A DNA stretch of 64,000 nucleotides from Pseudideonella sakaiensis (GTDB taxonomy: Bacteria; Pseudomonadota; Gammaproteobacteria; Burkholderiales; Burkholderiaceae_C). The position numbers and the translations under genes are program-made. Below, one piece after another: positions 26,689-35,345 of the stretch (position 1 is the first letter of the stretch; every line of letters starts with the position of its first letter). Location of the stretch: the NCBI RefSeq assembly GCF_001293525.1, contig NZ_BBYR01000065.1:62001-126000 (forward strand), written 5' to 3'. The notes beneath the pieces are model-generated. The model did not search any database. It worked only from the letters and a program-made list of their open reading frames with translations, and was not told the origin of the DNA.

Positions 26689-27579
26689 TCAGGAGCCCAC
26701 CAGCCGGTCCGCCAGCGTGGCGACCGCCTGCGGCAGCCGCGGCCCGAAGCCGAGCAGCAGCAGCGCGTCCATCGCCACCACGCGACGCGCGCGCCCGGCC
26801 GGCGTCGCAGCCAGGCCGGGGGCCTGCAGCAGCCCGTCGATGCCGCCGGCCGCCTGCAGCCCCTGTTCGGTGCAGAGGATCACCTCGGGGGCGGCGGCGA
26901 TCGCCGCCTCGGGCGACAGCGGCTTGTAGCCGGTGGCATCGCCCAGCGCATTGCGGCCGCCCGCCAGCCCGATCATCGCGTCGGCCGCCGTGTCGCGCCC
27001 GGCGATGCGGACCTGGGCCAGGCTGTGCGACAGCACGAAGAGGACGCGCGGCGGCGCGGCGCCGCCGCGACGCGCGGCCACCCGGCTCAGGGCCTGCCCG
27101 AACTCGGCCTCCAGGCGCGTCGCGAGCCGCTCGCCTGCGTCGGCATGGCCGGTGAGCCGCCCGACGCGCCGGGCGGCGGCGAGCAGGCCCTCGATGCGGT
27201 GGTCGAGGTCCAGCCGTTCCATCGGCAGCCGCGCCGCGGCCAGCTGCGACAGCACCGCGGGCGGACCGGCCTCCTGCGAGTGAAGCAGCAGCGTCGGGGC
27301 CAGCGACAGCACGCCCTCGGCCGACAGGGCCCGGGCATAGCCGACGCTGGGCAGGCGCTGGGCGGCGGCCGGGTAGAGCGAGGTCGTGTCCACGCCGACC
27401 AGAGCAGCCTCGGCGCCCAGCGCGTAGACGATCTCGGTCAGCGCGCCGCCCACCGTGACGATGCGCTGCCGCGGCGGCTGCGCCCGCAGGCTCGCCGCCG
27501 GCAGCGCCAGCGCTGCCAGGAGGATGCGGCGGCGCCGGGCGGATCCCGACCAGGCGCGCCCGTTCAGCAGGCCGTGCAT
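26689..27579 (-). CDS. hmuT: Periplasmic hemin-binding protein
   Basis: A 296-residue cluster-A binding protein (PeriplaBP_2 fold) with signal peptide (RRRRILLAALALPAASLRAQ). The domain begins RIVTVGGALTEIVYALGAE, typical of HmuT, where a Tyr/His near the N-lobe binds heme; LLLHSQEAGPP and TEQGLQAAGG follow. It delivers hemin to HmuUV. Its ATG at 27579 overlaps the end of hmuS by 16 nt. Confidence 0.93.
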   Translation of the reverse strand: MHGLLNGRAWSGSARRRRILLAALALPAASLRAQPPRQRIVTVGGALTEIVYALGAEAALVGVDTTSLYPAAAQRLPSVGYARALSAEGVLSLAPTLLLHSQEAGPPAVLSQLAAARLPMERLDLDHRIEGLLAAARRVGRLTGHADAGERLATRLEAEFGQALSRVAARRGGAAPPRVLFVLSHSLAQVRIAGRDTAADAMIGLAGGRNALGDATGYKPLSPEAAIAAAPEVILCTEQGLQAAGGIDGLLQAPGLAATPAGRARRVVAMDALLLLGFGPRLPQAVATLADRLVGS

Positions 27580-28724
27580 GCGCCCTCCTCCGCCCAGTCG
27601 GGGGCGCCCACGAGGCGGGCCGTGGTCGCGCGCCAGGCCGCCAGCTCGGGGCGCCCGGGCTTGCGCTCGCCGAACAGCATCGCGAGGGTCTCGCCTTCGG
27701 CATCGAACAGCTCGAGGCTGGTGACGAGGCCGTCGACCGTCGGCTTGCGCACCAGCCAGGCCGACGCGACGAGGTCTTCGCGCAGGTGGAGGTTGAAGCC
27801 GGGGTCGAGCACGTTCAGCCAGGGTCCGCTCACCTGCACACGCCGCACCGGACCGGTGTGGATCTGGATCATCCCGGGGTTGCCGACGAAGACCATGATC
27901 GGCAGCGCCGAGCCGGCAACGGCCTGCAGCAGCTCCCGCGCCGCCCCGGCGACGCCCGGCTCCACCGGCCGCGCGAAGCGGGGATCGGCCAGGCGCAGCG
28001 CCTGCACCCGACCGAGCCGGTGGCGCTCCAGCAGGCCGAAGAACGCATGCGTGTCGCGCAGCGCGGCCCAGTCGGCGCGGAAGGCCGCGACGTCGACCTC
28101 GGCGTCGGGCCGGTCGGGCGGCCGCGGCGCGGCGGGCCGCGCCGACAGGCCGGGCCGCTGGTCGGTGTCCGCAAACCGCGCGACGAGGGCCTGCCAGGCG
28201 GCCGCATCGGTGTCGGGACGGGCAAAGACCTTGTGCACGGCGGTGCCCGTGGCATCGAAGAACTGCAGGCTGTGCTGCACCCTCGGGACACCGTCCGCGC
28301 CGGCCGCGTGCACCTCGTGCACGGCGAAGCCATGCGCCCAGGCCCGGTAGAACACCCGCAGGTCGATGTCCGTGCCCAGCACGAGCCCGACCGCAGCCTC
28401 CCCCTCGACCCGCTCGTAGCAACCGATCTTCTCGTGCACGCAGCCGGCATTGCGCGTCAGCGCCATCACGCGGCCCAGCGCCGGCAAGGCCGCCACGATC
28501 CGCGGCCAGCGCGGCTGCAGCCGCGTCGCCTGCAGGCACGGCTCGTCCGGCCGCGCCGCCGGCATCGCCAGATGGGCCGCGATGAGTGCGCCCTCGCTGG
28601 CGCCGAGCCGGTCGGCGATGTCGCGGTGGCGCGCCGCACCGGCGGCGCGCGCGCTGCGGTAGGCCTCGCGCAGGGAGGCCGGCCCGGCGGCCGTCTCGCG
28701 GAGAGCTTCAGGGGCATCGATCAT
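27564..28724 (-). CDS. hmuS: Hemin-degrading/trafficking factor HmuS
   Basis: A 386-residue protein with two HemS/ChuX-like halves (LGRVMALTRNAGCVHEKIG in the first, LPIMVFVGNPGMIQIHTGPV in the second). HemS-family proteins bind imported heme in the cytoplasm and degrade it or pass it on, releasing iron. The C-terminus EEGACTAC adds a Cys pair, as in several beta-proteobacterial members. Second gene of the operon, 25 bases after the receptor. Confidence 0.93.
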   Translation of the reverse strand: MIDAPEALRETAAGPASLREAYRSARAAGAARHRDIADRLGASEGALIAAHLAMPAARPDEPCLQATRLQPRWPRIVAALPALGRVMALTRNAGCVHEKIGCYERVEGEAAVGLVLGTDIDLRVFYRAWAHGFAVHEVHAAGADGVPRVQHSLQFFDATGTAVHKVFARPDTDAAAWQALVARFADTDQRPGLSARPAAPRPPDRPDAEVDVAAFRADWAALRDTHAFFGLLERHRLGRVQALRLADPRFARPVEPGVAGAARELLQAVAGSALPIMVFVGNPGMIQIHTGPVRRVQVSGPWLNVLDPGFNLHLREDLVASAWLVRKPTVDGLVTSLELFDAEGETLAMLFGERKPGRPELAAWRATTARLVGAPDWAEEGACTAC

Positions 28725-28749
28725 GGGCGTTCCTTCCCGGTGATGGGCG

Positions 28750-30966
28750 TCAGAAATCGAGCCGGGCCGTGAGCGACACGCTGCGGCCCGGCGCGGTGAA
28801 GGCGTCCTTCACCGCGCTGTTGCCAGCCAGGCCGCGCACGTCGGACCAGCGCCAGTAGGTCGCGTCGGTGAGGTTGTCGAGCGCGAGGTGCAGCGTCAGC
28901 GCCCGGCTCGCCTTCCAGCGGGCGCCCAGGTCCAGCGTCGTGTACGACGGCGGCGCAAAGCTGGCGGGTGTGGCCGAGGGGATCTCCGAGGCCTCCTTGC
29001 CGCGCACGTGCAGCAGGCTGGCGCGCCAGGTGATAGCGCCGCGCTCGTGCTCCAGGCCCAGGCTCAGCCGGGCCGGTTCGATGCTGAGCAGCGGGCGCGA
29101 CACCCCGCCGCTGCTGCTGTCGCCGCGCGACCGCGCGTAGGCCGCCTTCAGTCGCCAGGCCGGCGTCGGCGTCCAGTTCAGCCGGACCTCGGTGCCGCGG
29201 ATGTGTGCCTCGGCGAGGTTCACGTACTGGAAGACGGCCGGGTCGGCCGGCGTGAAGCTGCCGCCGACGATCTCCTGGCTGATGAAGTCGCGGTAGCGGT
29301 TGTCGTAGGCCGCCAGCTGCCAGCCCAGCGTGCCGGCCCGGCCGCGCAGGCCCAGTTCGACGCTCTCGGCGCGTTCGGCCTTCAGCCCGGCATTGCCGAT
29401 GCTGCGGTAGCCGGACGTTGGATTGGAGAAGCCATTGTTCACCTGGTCCGGGGCCGGCGCGCGGAAGCCCCGCGACCACTGCGCATAGGGCGCGAGCGCC
29501 TCGGAGACGCGCCACACCGCACCCAGCCGCGGCGTCACCGCCTGGTCCGACAGCCGCACCACCGGGCTCGCGGTGTAGCCGGCGGCATCGGGCTCGAGCG
29601 CATAGTGGTCGAAGCGCAGGCCGGGGATCAGCTGCAGGGCCGCGTCGCGGCCGAACTGCATCTCGCTCTGCACGAAGGCGCCGACGAGCCGGTAGCGCGT
29701 GTCCGGGAAGGGCTTCGACGGGAAGCTCTCGCCGAAGGGCGGCACCGTGCCGTCGCGCAGCGCGCGGATCCGGTTCTCGCTGGCATCCAGCCCCACGCTG
29801 ACGCGCTGGGCGACGACGCCGCTGAACGAGGCACTGGCCTGGGCGCTCAGGCCGACCAGACGCTCCCGGTACGCACCGTCGCGCAGCCGATCCGCCGCCG
29901 CCTGGCGTCGCTCCTCGGCGACCTGCCGGATGCGGGTGTCCTGCCCGTACAGCTTCAGTCCGGCCTGCTGCACCCCGACCGCGTTCAGGTCGTCGAACTG
30001 CCAGTCCAGCGCGACGCGCTCACGCGACTGTCGGTCACGACCGTCCAGGTCGACCACCGCGGTGGCCGCCGGCGTGCCGGACGGCACGCTGCGGCCCGAG
30101 AACACCTCGGTGCCGCTGCGCCGGTGCACGGCCTCCAGCGCCAGTCCCAGCGACTGCACCGGCGTCAGCGCCAGCCGGGCCTTCGCGAGCAGGCCGTTCT
30201 GCGCCAGGTCCATCGGGTTCGGCCGGGTGCGGCGGCTGTCCTCGCTCGCGTCCGTGCCCTGGTTGTCGAGCGCGTGGCCCTGGCGGCGGCTGGCCAGCGC
30301 CAGCCACTGCAGGCCGCCGCTGCGGCCGGCCAGGGCCGCGGTGAGCGCCCCGGAGTCGTCGACGCTGTTCGCGCCGAGACGCACGAAGCCGGCCCGCACG
30401 CGTCCGCCGGTCAGCAGATCGGCCGGCTCCAGCGTGCGCAGGGCCAGCGCGCCGGCCAGGCCGTCGCTGCCGTAGGCCGTGGAGGCCGGGCCCCGGAGCA
30501 CCTCCGCCTGGGCGAGCGCATCGACGAACAGCGTGTCCAGCCGGCCCGACGCGAACGCGCCGAAGGCATAGGCCTGGGGCGCCCGCACGCCGTCGACCAG
30601 CACCAGCACCTGGTTGCCCTCCAGGCCGCGGATGTTCAGTCCTTCGTTGCCGGCGCGGCCGGCACTGGATCCCGCGGCCGTGAAACGGACCGCCTGCTGC
30701 CGCACGGTGAGGTCGACCTCGTCGCGGAACAGGTCCTTCAGGTCGCGCACGCCGCGGGCCTCGGCCTCGGCGGCGGACTTGAGCGTCACCGTGGCCGGCA
30801 GGCTGTCGACCGCGCGCTCGGTGCGCGTGGCCGTGTTCGTCAGTTCGGCCAGCGGGGTGGCGGGGACCGTCTGCGCGACGGCGGGGACGACAGCAAGGGC
30901 AGCCAGGGCGGTCGGCAAGACCGCGGCCAGGCGGGACGAGGCAAGGGGAATGATCGGATCGGGCAC
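28750..30966 (-). CDS. hmuR: TonB-dependent hemin receptor
   Basis: A 738-residue outer-membrane receptor with a signal peptide ending near AVAQ, TonB-box region (about residues 38-50), plug domain (VRDLKDLFRDEVDLTVRQQ, GLNIRGLEGNQVLVLVDGVR, EVLRGPASTAYGSDGLAG) and a barrel ending in the expected Phe. The FRAP box typical of hemin receptors is present in RGFRAPAPDQVNNGF, followed by YRSIGNAGLKAE. It is first in the operon with hmuS-T-U-V-tonB; a Fur box lies about 230 bases upstream, a rather long leader. Confidence 0.95.
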   Translation of the reverse strand: MPDPIIPLASSRLAAVLPTALAALAVVPAVAQTVPATPLAELTNTATRTERAVDSLPATVTLKSAAEAEARGVRDLKDLFRDEVDLTVRQQAVRFTAAGSSAGRAGNEGLNIRGLEGNQVLVLVDGVRAPQAYAFGAFASGRLDTLFVDALAQAEVLRGPASTAYGSDGLAGALALRTLEPADLLTGGRVRAGFVRLGANSVDDSGALTAALAGRSGGLQWLALASRRQGHALDNQGTDASEDSRRTRPNPMDLAQNGLLAKARLALTPVQSLGLALEAVHRRSGTEVFSGRSVPSGTPAATAVVDLDGRDRQSRERVALDWQFDDLNAVGVQQAGLKLYGQDTRIRQVAEERRQAAADRLRDGAYRERLVGLSAQASASFSGVVAQRVSVGLDASENRIRALRDGTVPPFGESFPSKPFPDTRYRLVGAFVQSEMQFGRDAALQLIPGLRFDHYALEPDAAGYTASPVVRLSDQAVTPRLGAVWRVSEALAPYAQWSRGFRAPAPDQVNNGFSNPTSGYRSIGNAGLKAERAESVELGLRGRAGTLGWQLAAYDNRYRDFISQEIVGGSFTPADPAVFQYVNLAEAHIRGTEVRLNWTPTPAWRLKAAYARSRGDSSSGGVSRPLLSIEPARLSLGLEHERGAITWRASLLHVRGKEASEIPSATPASFAPPSYTTLDLGARWKASRALTLHLALDNLTDATYWRWSDVRGLAGNSAVKDAFTAPGRSVSLTARLDF

Positions 30967-31198
30967 GGTGAGGGCGGCCCCGGGGGGACCGTCATGGCAC
31001 GTGCTGGCGGGCTCGATCTCGCGGGTCTGGCGGGGCTGGCCGTGCGGGGCAGGGTAACGGGCGGCCCGGCACGGAGCAGGGTCGACCCAGGCGAGGATCC
31101 GTCACGGACGCACCGCGACGGAAGGAGATCGACGGCGTCGGCCGCGGGCCGGGCGGGCCGGCGGTCGAGGCTTGGCGTCGATGTCATGGCGACATCGT

Positions 31199-31217
31199 AA
31201 TGCGATTCGTTCTCATT
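31199..31217 (-). promoter_or_regulatory. Fur box of the hemin operon
   Basis: Minus strand AATGAGAACGAATCGCATT matches AATGAGAATNATTCTCATT at 15 of 18 positions. A separate 7-bp inverted repeat, CGATGTC-ATGGC-GACATCG, follows at 31179-31197 and may belong to the promoter region. Fur repression under iron sufficiency is the expected control. Confidence 0.75.
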
Positions 31218-31239
31218 TGCAATGTTTCGTCGCCCGCAT

Positions 31240-33432
31240 TCAAGGTGGCAGAGCCCACCCGCTGCGAATGCGCACCGAGCCGCTGCTGGTGACGGGAAGG
31301 AAGGAACTGCTCGGCGCCACGAAGTCCAGCGCCAGCCGGCCAATGTTCCCGCCCGCATCGACCTGCAGCTCGTGGATGACGAACTCGCCCTGCACCGACG
31401 GGAGCATCATGGCGCCGCTGGTGATGTCCAGGCTCGGCACGCCGGCCGGGCGCTGGAACCAGGTGCTGCTGAACGCCGAGGCGTAGCGGCCCGGCTGCAG
31501 CGGGCGGCCGTCGGCACTGCGCAACTCGATCCGCCAGTCGCCGTTCGGATGGGCCGGGTCGGCCTGCTCCCGGTACGCCAGGCTGATGCGGTCGCCCTGG
31601 AGGATGGCCGTGAGGGACCCGACCGCCGGACCGCTCCAGTACTCCCTCGGCTGCGCGGAGGCGTTGTCCAGATCGGCGGGGATGCGGAGCCGGCCGAACC
31701 AGGCGTCCGAGGTGTCGGCCACGGTCCGCAGCACGAAGTCGGCGCTCTCGGTCTGGTCGGTGCCGTCCATGCCCACGGTCAGCCGTACCGTGGACGAGCC
31801 GATGCCTCGCGCGCCGGCGGCCAGCGCAATCTGGGTGACGCGCTCATCGGCTCGGGCGATCGTCAGCGGCGTCCCGCCGACCTGGGTCCACCGGTAGCGC
31901 ACCGGCGGGCTCCCCGGCGCGATGGGTGCCAAGGCCTCGGCTTCGAGGGCGGCCCCCGCCTTCACCGTCTGGCGCAGAAACAGCGTGGACTGGGGATCGA
32001 GGACGTTCGGCGTGCTGAAGCGGCCCAGGCTGCCGTCGTTCACGGTCAAGGCACCGCCGGTCGTGGCACGGATGACCTGTCCGCCCCCGAGCGCTTCACC
32101 GGTGTCGAGGCGCAGCTCGTAACGCCGGGAGTAGAGCAGGGGCTGGACGGGACGCACCTTGACCAGGGCGCCAATCACCTCCACCTGCACGGGCCGCTCG
32201 ATGACCGGGTCGGAGATCGACAGCGGGCGCCCCAGCTCCGCCAGCCACCAGCGCCAGCGCTGCGCGCCGGCCACGGGCCGCGTGAACTGGAAGGTGAAGG
32301 TCGCGTTCGTCGGCAGGGTGTCGCCGCCGACGATGGCCGGTCGCAGCGCGAACGACTGGGGGTCGTAGGCGTAGGCGTCGCCCCGGCCCCAGCGCGAGTA
32401 GTCCGCGAAGAAGACCCCGGAGGCGACGCCTGCGTCCAGCCAGGTGCCGCGGAGCAGCGCGTCGCGGATGCCGTCGCCCCGCAGGTCCAGCCAGCCGCCG
32501 ATCTCGTCCCCACCGCCGCCGCCGCCGGTCACCTGCACCCGCGCCTCGTCACCCCCCCGTCCCAGCAGGCGGATCTCGCCCTGCTCCGGACCCGGCTCGG
32601 GCAGCGTGTCCAGCCAGGACCGCAGGGGCGCCACGGTCGCGACCTGGAAGGCCCCGCCGAGCTCCGGGCTGTCGTAGCGCATGCGCAGGTCGATGGTGGT
32701 GCGCGCCTCGTCCCAGCGGTGCGTCTTCTCGATGTGCAGCGCTGTAAGTCGATCCGGACCGACGGCTGCGCCGGGGAAGCCGATACCGACCGCGGCGTCC
32801 GCGACGCTCCCGATCGCAAGGCTCTGGCGCAGCTCGCTGCGCGCGAGGGTGAGGCGGAACTGCCCGGTGATCCGGAAGTCACTGCGGCCCGGCAGCCCGG
32901 TGATGTTGCCGAGCGCCACGCCGGGCTCCGGAAGCACGAGCCGGGCATCGACCTGGCCGTCCGCCCCCGCGCCGAGCAGCGTCACCTGGACCTGTCCGTT
33001 CAAGCCGCCCGTGAGCGGCAAGCGCCTGCAGGCAACGTAGGTGAGCGAGAACTCGTCGCCCGCGCTGAGCGTGCGGCTGCCGTCCTTGTCGGACCACTCG
33101 CGCGCCAGCGTCCCGCCCCCGGGACACGGCCCGAGGGGGCGCGCGTCCGAGGCACTCGCGATGTCGTCGCCGACCAGCTGGCCCAGGCGCAGCAGCTGCT
33201 CGGTCGACCACAGCGGGAAGCCGGCCACGCGGCCGACGTTGTCGACGCTGAAGGCCAGCAGGCCGGCGTCGGCCACGGGCGGCGGGGCCGGCGGCGACGT
33301 GGTCGCCGTGCCTCCGCGGTCACCACCCCCTCCGCCGCCGCAGGCGGCCAGCAGCACCATGCCGGACAGGGCCACCAGCGCCCGACTGCCCCGCCCCACC
33401 TTTCCGATCGCCACGACGCTGCTCCCCGTCAT
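31240..33432 (-). CDS. Large lipoprotein of unknown function
   Basis: A 730-residue protein. From ATG 33432 the N-terminus is a lipoprotein signal (VALSGMVLLAACGGGGGG), followed by a Pro/Thr linker. I recognise no enzyme. A segment RYRWTQVGGTPLTIARADE around residue 515 resembles a PKD/REJ-type beta-sandwich, and an earlier part (ATFTFQFTRPVAG near residue 380) resembles a bacterial Ig-like fold, so it is probably an extended multi-domain surface or periplasmic lipoprotein. Upstream in-frame ATG 33489 and 33525 would hide the signal peptide. It lies upstream of the hemin operon on the same strand. Confidence 0.75.
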   Translation of the reverse strand: MTGSSVVAIGKVGRGSRALVALSGMVLLAACGGGGGGDRGGTATTSPPAPPPVADAGLLAFSVDNVGRVAGFPLWSTEQLLRLGQLVGDDIASASDARPLGPCPGGGTLAREWSDKDGSRTLSAGDEFSLTYVACRRLPLTGGLNGQVQVTLLGAGADGQVDARLVLPEPGVALGNITGLPGRSDFRITGQFRLTLARSELRQSLAIGSVADAAVGIGFPGAAVGPDRLTALHIEKTHRWDEARTTIDLRMRYDSPELGGAFQVATVAPLRSWLDTLPEPGPEQGEIRLLGRGGDEARVQVTGGGGGGDEIGGWLDLRGDGIRDALLRGTWLDAGVASGVFFADYSRWGRGDAYAYDPQSFALRPAIVGGDTLPTNATFTFQFTRPVAGAQRWRWWLAELGRPLSISDPVIERPVQVEVIGALVKVRPVQPLLYSRRYELRLDTGEALGGGQVIRATTGGALTVNDGSLGRFSTPNVLDPQSTLFLRQTVKAGAALEAEALAPIAPGSPPVRYRWTQVGGTPLTIARADERVTQIALAAGARGIGSSTVRLTVGMDGTDQTESADFVLRTVADTSDAWFGRLRIPADLDNASAQPREYWSGPAVGSLTAILQGDRISLAYREQADPAHPNGDWRIELRSADGRPLQPGRYASAFSSTWFQRPAGVPSLDITSGAMMLPSVQGEFVIHELQVDAGGNIGRLALDFVAPSSSFLPVTSSGSVRIRSGWALPP

Positions 33433-33660
33433 TGAAGGGCAGGGACCGGACGCTGCGACGCCCCGACCATTCACGCGCTCCCCTTCCATCCAAGAAAGGC
33501 GCCGAGGAAGGCCCGCGCGATCCACGGGTCCGCCCGCGGCGCAGCCGAGCCGCAGGGTACGTCACGCGCGCCGGGTGGCGCAGCCGGGATGAGCGCCGCC
33601 ATCCCCAACTTCGACGAAAGAGGCGAGCCCGGACGGCATCGCCCGCCCGGGGCGCCGCGC

Positions 33661-34419
33661 TCAGCGCACCGGCGTCCGCCGGAAGTGCATCGAGGTGCTG
33701 AAGCGGTCGGCCGGGTAGACGATGCGGCCCCTCAGCACCAGGCGCCCGTCGCGGTCGTGGTAGCGGCGCACCACCTCCATCGCGGGGCCCTTCGGGCGGC
33801 TGTCGAGCCGCAGCGCCTCGGCCTTGCCCAGCAGCACGGCACGGGCCTCCTGCCGGAAGTCCTCGACATGGAAGTCGTACTCGCGCGCGAGCATGACGTG
33901 GATCGCACCGACGAGCTGCCGCAGGTGCGCCTCGACGCCGGGAAACCAGGCCCGCAGGTAGATCTCCGACAGGCCCAGCGGCACGCCGTCGAGCTTGCGG
34001 ATGCGCAGGCCCTCGATGTGGTGCCAGGTGGACCCCTCGGCGCAGCCGAGGCGCTGCGCGAGCTCGGGCGTCGCCTCGACCAGGCCCATGCGGTCGATCA
34101 CCAGCCGGGCGCTGTCGGCGTAGTGCTCCAGCTCCGCCGCCGAGCCGATCGAGTAGGTGTAGTGCCGGCCCGCCGAGCGGCGCGCGACGCGGGTGCCGAC
34201 GCCCGGCTGGCGCGTCACCAGGCCCCGGTCCGCGAGCTGGCGCAGCGCTTCGCGGATGGTCTGCCGGCTGAGCCCGAACTCCGCGCTGAGCTGGTGCTCG
34301 GTCGGCAGCAGCGTGTCCAAGGGGTAGCGGCCATCCTCGATGCGCGCGATCAGTTCGGCGGCGACCCGCGCGTGCTGCTTCGGGGCTTTGGCGGGCGGGG
34401 GGTGGTCGTCTGCCGGCAT
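33661..34419 (-). CDS. GntR-family regulator, HutC/UTRA subfamily
   Basis: A 252-residue repressor: N-terminal winged helix (LLPTEHQLSAEFGLSRQTIREALRQL) and C-terminal UTRA ligand domain (HIEGLRIRKLDGVPLGLSEIYL, ending RGRIVYPADRF). It is the last gene on the same strand as the BKACE-Bug-HpaI genes, so it probably senses their substrate and binds the paired TGTACGTACA-type operator at 38224-38254. No such site lies directly upstream of its own start, consistent with control from the operon head. Confidence 0.9.
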   Translation of the reverse strand: MPADDHPPPAKAPKQHARVAAELIARIEDGRYPLDTLLPTEHQLSAEFGLSRQTIREALRQLADRGLVTRQPGVGTRVARRSAGRHYTYSIGSAAELEHYADSARLVIDRMGLVEATPELAQRLGCAEGSTWHHIEGLRIRKLDGVPLGLSEIYLRAWFPGVEAHLRQLVGAIHVMLAREYDFHVEDFRQEARAVLLGKAEALRLDSRPKGPAMEVVRRYHDRDGRLVLRGRIVYPADRFSTSMHFRRTPVR

Positions 34420-34526
34420 CGGGCGGCGCAGTCGCGACAGGGGGCGGGGCCGCGGATGTTACCGGCCCGAAGCGCGGCCGACGGGACGCCGGTCGGGGCC
34501 GCGGCCCCGGCGTCAGCGCGGAAAGC

Positions 34527-35345
34527 TCAGCGCGTCAGCGCGCGCAGGCTGGCCTCGACGTCCTCGCGCCGGCGCGCCATCGCCAGCGACATCATGCGGC
34601 GGTCGCCGCCGACCCAGAAGATGCTCACGCCCATCTCGCGCCAGAAGGCCGCTTCCTCCCGCAGCGCGTCGGAACTGGTCGCGAGCAGCACGGCCACGCT
34701 GTCGATGCCGCGCCGCGCGGCGGCGCCGACCATCCGGCGCAAGGCCGCGACCACCTCGGGGTGCCGCATGTCGGCACCGTGGCCCATGGACTGGGCGAGG
34801 TCGAAGGGCCCGGGCACGATGGCGGCGATGCCCGGCACGTCGAGGATCGCGTCGATCTGCTCGACCCCCTCGGCGCTCTCGATCAGCAGCCACACCTGCG
34901 TGTGCGCGTTGGACCAGCGCGCGAAGGCCTCCCAGTCGCGGGCGAGGTGGCCGTTGGCCCGCGTGCTCGGGCAGGCGCCGCGCGAGCCGAAGCCGCTCGC
35001 ATCGCGGTACTTCGCGGCCGAGGTGATCTCGCGCGCCTGCGCGGCGCTGCGGACATTGGGCACCACCACGCCCATCGCGCCGGCGTCCAGCGCCCGCAGC
35101 ACGTGGTGCGGCGTCTGGTCGGGCACGCGCACGAGCGGCGTGATGCCGCAGCCGTCGGCGGCGCGCAGCATCTCCGTCACCCGGTCGAAGGCGAGCGAGC
35201 CGTGCTCGCAGTCGAGGATGACGAAGTCCAGGCCGTTGGCGCCGGCCATCTCGACGTTGTCGGGGCTGCCGGTCTGGACGATGACGCCCAGCGGCGTCTC
35301 GCCGCGGGCGCGCTTCTCCTGGATGCGGTTGATGCGGGGGATCAC
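34527..35345 (-). CDS. HpcH/HpaI-family aldolase
   Basis: A 272-residue class II pyruvate-type aldolase: VIVQTGSPDNVEMAGANG, LDFVILDCEHGSLAFD, then GVVVPNVRSAAQA and IVPGPFDLAQSMG. Relatives cleave 4-hydroxy-2-oxo acids to pyruvate and an aldehyde. The start is GTG 35345 with a clear AGGAGAG ribosome-binding site, overlapping the upstream BKACE stop (GTGA). Exact substrate unknown. Confidence 0.9.
   Translation of the reverse strand: MIPRINRIQEKRARGETPLGVIVQTGSPDNVEMAGANGLDFVILDCEHGSLAFDRVTEMLRAADGCGITPLVRVPDQTPHHVLRALDAGAMGVVVPNVRSAAQAREITSAAKYRDASGFGSRGACPSTRANGHLARDWEAFARWSNAHTQVWLLIESAEGVEQIDAILDVPGIAAIVPGPFDLAQSMGHGADMRHPEVVAALRRMVGAAARRGIDSVAVLLATSSDALREEAAFWREMGVSIFWVGGDRRMMSLAMARRREDVEASLRALTR

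Noticed and set aside
24189-27155. 988-codon plus-strand frame opposite the hemin transporter genes
   Set aside because: Antisense of hmuTUV and tonB; no recognisable domain and strongly biased composition.
30840-31358. Possible hemP upstream of the hemin receptor
   Set aside because: The 172-codon frame here lacks the YxLRxTRxxKLILTK pattern of HemP and overlaps the receptor in another frame.
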